Source: CAMYLY01 sp036397755
Lineage (GTDB): Bacteria; Gemmatimonadota; Gemmatimonadetes; Gemmatimonadales; GWC2-71-9
NCBI GenBank assembly: GCA_036397755.1
Contig: DASWII010000009.1
Location: 91,085 to 155,084, forward strand
Length of the DNA stretch: 64,000 nt
Direction of reading: 5' to 3'
Position numbers and translations under genes: made by a program
Shown: piece after piece, positions 58,652 to 64,000 of the stretch
Position numbering within the stretch: position 1 is the stretch's first letter
Layout: every line of letters starts with the position of its first letter
Notes under the pieces: generated by a model
Seen by the model: the letters and a program-made list of their open reading frames with translations, nothing else
Database searches by the model: none
What the model was told of the DNA's origin: nothing

Positions 58652-59041
58652 ATGACTGATGTCCTGGTTGTGGACGATGATCCGGTGGCGCGAGAGACGC
58701 TCGAGGCGGTGTTGCGCAAGGCGGGGTATAACGTCTTCGTGGCTGCAAACGCGTTCGAGGCGTTCATGGAACTCCGGGTCCGCCCGGTGCATGTCGTCGT
58801 CTCGGACGTGCGGATGCCCTACGTGGAGGGCACCAACTTCTATCACCAGCTTTCCGAGGAGTTCCCGGCGCTGGCCGAACGCGTGGTGTTCGTCACCGGA
58901 TCCTCCGACCCTCGCGCCGTGGCGACCGAAACCGGCCGGCTCTGTCTCAGCAAGCCGCTCGATCCCGAGGCCGTTCTCCGGACAGTAAAGGCCATTGCGG
59001 ACCGGCGGGCCCCTATCCAGGAAGGAGGGCCGAACCCATGA
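58652..59041 (+). CDS. Single-domain response regulator
   Basis: The 129-residue receiver has 'TDVLVVDDDPVARETLEAVLRKAGY', 'VHVVVSDVRMPYVEGTNFY' with the phospho-acceptor Asp, 'VVFVTGSSDP' and 'LSKPLDPEAVL'. No output domain is present. ATG 58652 fits the domain start. It overlaps the next gene by ATGA, so it is cotranslated with a secreted protein and a CsgG-like protein, an unusual partnership. Confidence 0.9.
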   Translation: MTDVLVVDDDPVARETLEAVLRKAGYNVFVAANAFEAFMELRVRPVHVVVSDVRMPYVEGTNFYHQLSEEFPALAERVVFVTGSSDPRAVATETGRLCLSKPLDPEAVLRTVKAIADRRAPIQEGGPNP

Positions 59042-59739
59042 CCAGCATCCCTCGCCTCACGCTCTCGACGTTGACCGGTCTCGTCTGGTTGACCGCGGCC
59101 GCCGCCGCCCAGGACCGTGTCCTCACCCTGTCCGATGTGAGCCCCGCGCTGAATAGTCTCATCGGCAACACGGACCTCGATTTCGTGGCGAAGGCGAACA
59201 TCGAGTATGGTGTGACCGGCAAGGCGGACTACGACCGCTTCTACCGCGAGTCGGCCATCGCGTACGGCGGTTTCGTCGTGGGGCAGGGGCTGACCAACGA
59301 CGCCACGACCAACCTCAAGGGGTACGCCCGTAACAAGGCGGCCATCGCCGAGCTCGAAGCGGAGATCGCCGAGATTACCGAGGGGGCGGATCCCGACGAC
59401 TGGACCACCGAGCAGTCCATCGCGGTGCTCCAGGCAGCCGAGGCGAAAGACCAGCTCTCGGCGGATGAACGCGAATACATGGCGGCGACGGCGCTGCGGA
59501 TTGCGGCGACGCTGCCCGTCTTGAAGGCGGCTATCGAGTCCTCGGCCGAGCTTTCGGGCATCGCGCCGGGACTCGTGAGCGGCGCGCGCTCGGCCTTTGG
59601 GTTGCGCGGCGCAACCGGCGCCGCGCGTAACGTGCAGCGGAGCGCCGACCGTATCGCCGACATTCCGAGTTCGGCCACCAAGCTGGTCGAGGAACTCACG
59701 GTACTGTCGCACGGCCTGAGCATGGTGAGCGGCGGTTGA
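59038..59739 (+). CDS. Secreted protein of unknown function
   Basis: The 233-residue protein has a signal peptide (MTSIPRLTLSTLTGLVWLTAAAAAQ). The mature part is mainly helical with an acidic stretch ('LEAEIAEITEGADPDD') and a Gly/Ala-rich C-terminal region ('GLVSGARSAFGLRGATGAARNVQ'). I recognise no family. It lies between a response regulator and a CsgG-like gene and overlaps both, so it likely works with the CsgG-like protein in the envelope. Confidence 0.75.
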   Translation: MTSIPRLTLSTLTGLVWLTAAAAAQDRVLTLSDVSPALNSLIGNTDLDFVAKANIEYGVTGKADYDRFYRESAIAYGGFVVGQGLTNDATTNLKGYARNKAAIAELEAEIAEITEGADPDDWTTEQSIAVLQAAEAKDQLSADEREYMAATALRIAATLPVLKAAIESSAELSGIAPGLVSGARSAFGLRGATGAARNVQRSADRIADIPSSATKLVEELTVLSHGLSMVSGG

Positions 59740-60692
59740 CCGCGCGTAACCGGCCGTCTGCGATCCTCATCGCGACCGTGTTGCTTGCGGGGGCGCGTCC
59801 GGCGGACGCCCAGACCGTTGATCCGTCGCTGCGACTCCCGCCCGGCTGGAACGACGCGTTCTTCGAACGCCTGGAGGAGGGCCTCAATCCGAAAACCGTC
59901 GTAGCCGTCGTGAACTTTAGCGGCGGTGGCCTGCTGGAATCGCATCTTCGCTTCAGCATGTCCGACATGCTGGTGACTGATTTGGTGCAGGCCGGCCGGT
60001 TCGTGGTCGTCGAGCGCGACCGGCTGGACGCGGTCCTCCAGGAGCAGGAGTTGCAGGAGGGCGGGTTCATCGATCCGTCCACCGCGGTCGAGGTCGGCAA
60101 GATTCTCGGCGCGCAGCTCGTGGTGCACGGGCTGGTGACCAAGGCGGCCGAACAGAAGATCGACAAGTTCGCCTATGACCTCGTGCGCGTGGAGGTGGGG
60201 GTCGATATCCGGGCCGTCGAGACCGGGACCGGACGCGTTGTGATCTCGCAGTCGGCGGAAGGAGCGGCGGAGGCGAAGGTCATCACGACGGCGGACGGGA
60301 CGATCGTGAGCGGGCCCGCGGATTACGACCCCCTCTATCTCGATGCGACTGTGGCGGCGCTCGACAGCGTGTCGCGTCTCGTGTCGACGGCGGTTCCGCT
60401 CATCGGGTTCGTGATCGCGGTCAACGGGTTCGACATCATGATCGACGTCGGCGAAGGGCAGGGGGTCAAGGCCGGCGATACGTTCATCGTTTTCCGCAAG
60501 GGCGACGAGTTGAAGCACCCGGTGACGGGCAACCGCATCGGGTGGCAGAAGACCGTGTTGGCGGCCATCGAGACCGTGAGTACCGAGCAGGCGCTGGCGA
60601 CGGGGCGCGTGACGGTCGTGAGCGATGCGGCGGTCCAAATCGCCCCTGGTGATCTCGTGATGCTTCGCTCGCTTGCGCCGTCGCGGCGGTGA
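59736..60692 (+). CDS. CsgG-like periplasmic/outer-membrane protein
   Basis: The 318-residue protein starts at TTG 59736 in a TTGA overlap. The signal peptide 'AILIATVLLAGARPADAQ' ends in a signal-peptidase I site, not a lipobox, unlike CsgG. The core 'VVAVVNFSGGGLLESHLRFSMSDMLVTDLVQAGRFVVVERDRLDAVLQEQELQEGGFIDP' and 'VEVGKILGAQLVVHGLVTK' is the CsgG/curli-assembly fold (residues about 50-180). The C-terminal part ends in a beta domain 'GEGQGVKAGDTFIVFRKGDEL'. Curli genes are absent, so the function is unclear. Confidence 0.8.
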   Translation: MTARNRPSAILIATVLLAGARPADAQTVDPSLRLPPGWNDAFFERLEEGLNPKTVVAVVNFSGGGLLESHLRFSMSDMLVTDLVQAGRFVVVERDRLDAVLQEQELQEGGFIDPSTAVEVGKILGAQLVVHGLVTKAAEQKIDKFAYDLVRVEVGVDIRAVETGTGRVVISQSAEGAAEAKVITTADGTIVSGPADYDPLYLDATVAALDSVSRLVSTAVPLIGFVIAVNGFDIMIDVGEGQGVKAGDTFIVFRKGDELKHPVTGNRIGWQKTVLAAIETVSTEQALATGRVTVVSDAAVQIAPGDLVMLRSLAPSRR

Positions 60693-60710
60693 GGACGCTC
60701 CGGGATCGGC

Positions 60711-61496
60711 ATGCTGCTCGAGCATCAGGGGATCGAGGGGTTGCGGGTGGGGCGCTTCGACCTCGGCATCAGCGCGGCGTGCATCCTCTATCGTGTGGGC
60801 TCGACCGTGATCGACACCGGCCCGCCCAATCAGTGGAGAGTCGTTCGCCGCTTCCTGCGTGAGCGCCGTGTCGCCCGCGTCTTGATCACCCATCACCACG
60901 AAGACCACGCGGGCAACGGGGCGAGGTGCCTGGCGGAACTCGGCGCGCGGGTATACCTGCCGGAGGCGGGCCTCCGTCCGGCCATGGACGGGTTCCCCCT
61001 GCGAGCGTATCAGCGGGTGCTCTGGGGCGCGCCGCGCCGATTCGAACCCGAACCCGTTCCGCGGCAGACGGACGCGGGGGACGGCGTCCGGCTGCGAGCG
61101 ATTCCGGCGCCGGGCCACTCTCCCGACATGACCTGCTACCTCGAGCCCGAACGCGGTTGGCTGTTTGCCGGGGATCTCTACATCGCGAGCAAACCCAGAT
61201 TCATGCGCGCGGATGAGACGGTGGACGACCAGATAGCGAGTCTGCGCTCGGTGCTCGCACTGGATTTCGCCACCGTGTTCTGTGCGCACCGCGGTGTCGT
61301 GGTCGAAGGGCGGCGGGCTATCGAAGCCAAGCTCGACTACCTCGTGTCCCTGCGGGACCAGGTGCGGGACCTCCACGATCGCGGACACTCGATCGCGCGG
61401 ATCACGCGGACGCTGCTAGGGCGGGAGACTGCGATGTCGCTCCTGACGATGTACCACTTCTCGAAGCGGAACCTGGTGCGGGCGTGCTTGGGGTAG
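60711..61496 (+). CDS. Metallo-beta-lactamase-fold hydrolase
   Basis: The 261-residue protein has the MBL zinc motif 'LITHHHEDHAGN' (residues about 58-69), 'PAPGHSPDMTCY' (third His) and 'LFAGDLYIA' (bridging Asp), followed by a C-terminal helical region like that of the glyoxalase II/RNase-type members. The reaction is not predictable; thioesterase or lactonase-type hydrolysis is common. It follows the CsgG-like gene by 18 bases and may share its transcript. Confidence 0.85.
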   Translation: MLLEHQGIEGLRVGRFDLGISAACILYRVGSTVIDTGPPNQWRVVRRFLRERRVARVLITHHHEDHAGNGARCLAELGARVYLPEAGLRPAMDGFPLRAYQRVLWGAPRRFEPEPVPRQTDAGDGVRLRAIPAPGHSPDMTCYLEPERGWLFAGDLYIASKPRFMRADETVDDQIASLRSVLALDFATVFCAHRGVVVEGRRAIEAKLDYLVSLRDQVRDLHDRGHSIARITRTLLGRETAMSLLTMYHFSKRNLVRACLG

Positions 61497-61674
61497 CGTC
61501 GCGATCAGGTGGTGCGACGGCTTGTGAGCGAGCGCGGGCCGCTCCCGGAGCCAGCGTCAGCGCCGAGACCGCCGGTCCGAACGCTCCCACGAGGACCCTA
61601 CCGGGAGTCGCGATCCGGACAACGGCTTCAGGGACGCGGGACCTGTGACCCGCCACCCCCAGTGTCCCGCGCGT

Positions 61675-62610
61675 TTACCTGCCGGGGTCGGGAATCGCGT
61701 CGATGAGGCTCTCCATGCGGGTACGGAGCTCCGGCGACGGCATCCGGCCTCGCGCAGCGGTGTTGTTGTCGATCGCGTGCTCCGGGCTCGTCGTGCCGGG
61801 GATCGCGACGGTCACCGCGGGATGGGAGACCACGTACTTGAGGAACAGCTGCGCCCACGTCGTACAGTCGATCTCCGCCGCCCACTCGGGCAGCGGCCGG
61901 CCACCCACTCGACGAAACAGCCGGCCGCGTCCGAACGGGAGGTTGATCAACACGGCCATGCCGCGATCGAGCGCTAAGGGCAGGATCCTATCGGCCGCCG
62001 ATCGGTTGTCCAGCGCGTAGTCCACTTGAATGAAGTCGAGCGTCTCGCGGTTCATGATCGACTCGAGCGCGTCGTACTGCCGATCGCTGGAGGTCGTGAC
62101 ACCGACGTACTTGATCCGACCCGCGGCCTTCCATTCGCGCATGGTCGGCAGCTGCGTCTCCCATCCCCGCAGGTTGTGCACCTGCATCAACTCCACCCGA
62201 TCGGTGCGAAGTCGCGTGAGCGAGCTCTCCATCCGTTGGATACCGCCGTCGCGATCCTCGCGGTCCACCTTGGTGGCCACAAAGAGGTCGTCACGCACGC
62301 CCAGATCGGCGAGAATCCCGCCCACGATGGTCTCCGACTCCCCGTAGTTCGGCGACGTATCCAGCACCCGGCCGCCGAGTTCGTGGAACGCGCGGACCGC
62401 CGCCCGCAGGCCCGACGTGTCCGGCTCCCAATTCGCGCCGACGCGGTAGTTGCGGGTGCCGATTCCCACGACCGGGACTCGCTCCCCGGTGGACGGGATG
62501 GGTTTCGTGTTCAGGTCTCCCGTCTGGGCCAGGACGGAGTCCCAACCGAGGGTGAGGCTGACGCCGGCTCCGGCGCCCGCTCTGATCAAGTCGCGGCGTG
62601 TGATGGGCAT
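61675..62610 (-). CDS. Exported aldo/keto reductase
   Basis: The 311-residue protein has a Tat signal ('PITRRDLIRAGAGAGVSLTLGWDSVLAQ') and an AKR barrel with 'GGRVLDTSPNYGESETIVGGIL' (Asp and Tyr), 'LFVATKVDRED' (Lys), 'LMQVHNLRGW' (His), and 'VAIPGTTSPEHAIDNN' (NADPH binding). Tat-exported AKR proteins are found in several environmental phyla, but their cofactor supply and substrate are unknown. No partner genes flank it. Confidence 0.88.
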   Translation of the reverse strand: MPITRRDLIRAGAGAGVSLTLGWDSVLAQTGDLNTKPIPSTGERVPVVGIGTRNYRVGANWEPDTSGLRAAVRAFHELGGRVLDTSPNYGESETIVGGILADLGVRDDLFVATKVDREDRDGGIQRMESSLTRLRTDRVELMQVHNLRGWETQLPTMREWKAAGRIKYVGVTTSSDRQYDALESIMNRETLDFIQVDYALDNRSAADRILPLALDRGMAVLINLPFGRGRLFRRVGGRPLPEWAAEIDCTTWAQLFLKYVVSHPAVTVAIPGTTSPEHAIDNNTAARGRMPSPELRTRMESLIDAIPDPGR

Positions 62611-62766
62611 AACGCGGTCCCAGATGTGAGGATGAAGGGCTTCTGAGTGTACTACGACCGGCGACCGGAGATCGTTGGTCCGTTCAACACAGTTTTGGGG
62701 GGTATTGGCGACTTCGCAAGCCCGGGGTGCCGACGTCGCGTTCTGGGGATGTCTGAGGGTGTTGGC

Positions 62767-62934
62767 CTACAGGAAGAACGCGATCAGCGCCACGAGTACC
62801 AGCGTGAGAAGCATGGCGAGCAGCGCCACCGTGACCAACAACCCGAGGGCCCATCTCCAGCCTACCCGAAGCAGGAACGCGTAGAACCCATCCTTGAGGA
62901 TGAGGTTGATGAGCTGTCGCAGGGCTGCGAGCAC
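62767..62934 (-). CDS. Small membrane protein of 55 residues, unknown
   Basis: An unbroken frame on the minus strand starts at GTG 62934 and stops at TAG 62767. It reads 'VLAALRQLINLILKDGFYAF' then 'LLRVGWRWALGLLVTVALLA' then 'MLLTLVLVALIAFFL'. The first part looks like an amphipathic helix with charged residues, the second is a long membrane segment with Trp and Arg at its edge. Small size means the call rests on composition alone; no family is recognised. Confidence 0.55.
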   Translation of the reverse strand: MLAALRQLINLILKDGFYAFLLRVGWRWALGLLVTVALLAMLLTLVLVALIAFFL

Positions 62935-63096
62935 GTGGGTGACCCCGTTTCGAGTGGCTGCTGGACCTACGGTCGCGTGGCGAGGTCGGTTTCACGGACC
63001 GGGTTCGCCGAGTCGGACCTTGCATCTTCGTCCTCAGTCGTGCCAGGTTTGGCCACCGTTGCCTACAAACTCCGCATTCGTCTGTGAAGGGACGAC

Positions 63097-63906
63097 ATGA
63101 CCGAGCAGCCCGCATCCCTAGCCGACGAGCAGGAACCGCTCGAATCCGTGATCAAGGGGGAAGTCCTCCGTATGTACCAGGAGGTCGCCGATCATCCGGA
63201 GGGGGAGTTCCATTTCTACCACGGTCGCCAGGCCGCCGAGATGTTCGGCTATGAGACCGAATGGCTCGATCGCGCCCCGGCCGGGGCGGTGGCGTCGTTC
63301 GCCGGCGTGGGGAATCCGCACCTCCGAAGTGACGTGCGGCCCGGCGAGAGCGTTCTCGACCTGGGGAGCGGGGCGGGGCTGGACGCTATCATCTCGTCAT
63401 GGCGGGCAGGTCCCACCGGCAGGGTGGTGGGTGTCGATCTCAATCCGTCGATGTGCCTGAAGGCGCAGGCGCACGCCGCCGCCACGGGCACGGCCATGGA
63501 GTGTCACGAAGGCCGGATGGAGGATATCCCGCTCCCGGACGGCTCGGTGGACATCGTGATCTCCAACGGCGTGATCAACCTGTCCTTCCGCAAGCGTCGG
63601 GTGATTCGGGAGATCTTGCGCGTGCTCAAACCGGGAGGGCGCATGTCCCTCACGGACATCGTGAGCGCCAAGCAGCTTTCGCAGTCGATCGTCAACGACC
63701 CCAAGCTTTGGGCTAGCTGAATCGGCGGCGCTCTCCCGGAGGGAGACATGTTCGGGCTGCTCGAAGGCGCCGGCTTTAAGCGCGTCCGGTCGGCGGTGGT
63801 AGAGGGATTCCGATTCCGAAAGGATTCGACTCGGGACGCCGCCGAGGCCTACGGGGTCAAGGCGGTGATGCTGACCGCAGTCAAGCCGGAAAGCCCGCCC
63901 GCGTAA
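63097..63906 (+). CDS. Candidate selenoprotein: ArsM-like SAM-dependent methyltransferase with Sec208 (in-frame TGA)
   Basis: The frame from ATG 63097 encodes 207 residues up to TGA 63718-63720, then goes on in the same frame to TAA 63904-63906 (269 residues in all). The first part is an ArsM-like methyltransferase: 'EFHFYHGRQAAEMFGYE', 'PAGAVASFAGVGNPH', the SAM site 'VLDLGSGAGLDAIISSW' near residue 86, and 'VDIVISNGVINLSFRKRRVIREILRVLKPGGRMSLTDIV'. Across the TGA it reads 'NDPKLWAS-[TGA]-IGGALPEGDMFGLLEGAGFKRVR', where ArsM relatives have Cys in 'LWAxC(I/V)xGAL'. The position corresponds to one of the two As(III)-binding Cys. The other ('SNCVINL' in ArsM) is Gly here, so the substrate may differ. 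A simple nonsense mutation is the alternative. Confidence 0.85.
63721..63747 (+). promoter_or_regulatory. Candidate bacterial SECIS hairpin
   Basis: TCTCCC (63732-63737) pairs perfectly with GGGAGA (63741-63746), with loop GGA (63738-63740). The loop lies 17 bases after the TGA and begins with G, which fits the bacterial SECIS rule (small apical loop with a G, about 16-37 bases after the UGA). It also codes for 'ALPEGD' in the methyltransferase frame. Confidence 0.7.
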
Positions 63907-63963
63907 AGTCCGTCCTTCGCTGATGCGCTCGATCAGGTGGGGAAGCGAGGCCGGGGCGGTTGC

Positions 63964-64000
63964 TCAGGCGGGCGCCAGTTCGATGCCGATATTCGCGACG
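63964..64000 (-). CDS. C-terminal fragment of a gene running off the right edge
   Basis: A minus-strand frame ends at TGA (63964-63966) and reads '...VANIGIELAPA'. Only 11 residues are visible, so no family can be named and it is uncertain that this is a gene at all. Confidence 0.3.
   Translation of the reverse strand, partial: VANIGIELAPA

Noticed and set aside
63097..63720. Reading the methyltransferase as a normal 207-residue protein or a pseudogene
   Set aside because: The frame continues with family-like sequence after the TGA, the TGA replaces a conserved Cys, a SECIS-like hairpin follows and selB is present; a Sec codon explains all of these better.
1..64000. CRISPR arrays, insertion sequences and rRNA genes
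   Set aside because: No spaced direct repeats of CRISPR length, transposase motifs or rRNA sequence were seen anywhere in the window.

Overview
The window is a high-GC bacterial chromosome segment with tightly packed genes, many joined by ATGA, GTGA or TTGA start/stop overlaps. The mix of a mannose-type regulatory PTS with HPr kinase, six-bladed beta-propeller lipoproteins, an 'NYPNPFNP' sorting-type protein, TonB-dependent B12 uptake and Tat-exported enzymes suggests a Gram-negative environmental bacterium, most likely Gemmatimonadota. That assignment is inference from gene content; no 16S rRNA gene is present.

Layout. 1-6.9 kb: end of nusB, a GT4 glycosyltransferase, then hpf-hprK-EIIA-EIIB-EIIC-EIID-HPr-EI, a complete phosphotransfer chain. 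7-9.8 kb: metK, a bifunctional-nuclease-family gene and a membrane-anchored protein. 9.8-14.7 kb: a cobalamin riboswitch followed by btuF-btuC-btuD-btuB. 14.7-17.3 kb: recO coupled to selB, the selenocysteine elongation factor. 17.4-22.1 kb: a small sorting-domain protein, clpB, tadA and ddaH, with two heptamer tandem repeats between genes. 22.2-26.9 kb (minus): five signal-transduction genes without any DNA-binding output domain. 27.2-43.8 kb (minus): a beta-propeller lipoprotein and a long run of korA-korB-unknown-rnfB-giant PFOR-rnfC-D-G-E-A-nqrM-like-apbE, which links two ferredoxin-reducing 2-oxoacid oxidoreductases to a complete Rnf complex and its flavin and iron-sulfur maturation factors. 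44-51.5 kb: tRNA-Ser(GGA) and an accessory-like zone with two pseudogenes, a Phd/PIN toxin-antitoxin pair, a MarR-YceI pair, a BNR-propeller/MoaD-like pair, and an ornithine-cyclodeaminase/PLP-dehydratase pair. 51.7-63 kb: GH51 arabinofuranosidase, dicarboxylate-type symporter, Smr protein, a 1026-residue membrane/spermidine-synthase-like fusion, a response regulator-secreted protein-CsgG-like operon, an MBL hydrolase and an aldo-keto reductase.

Most notable: at 63097-63906 an ArsM-like methyltransferase reading frame is interrupted by one in-frame TGA (63718-63720) exactly where relatives carry a conserved Cys. The frame continues for 61 more family-like codons, and a perfect 6-bp hairpin with a GGA loop lies 17 nt after the TGA, as in bacterial SECIS elements. 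With selB in the same window, this is a strong candidate selenoprotein.
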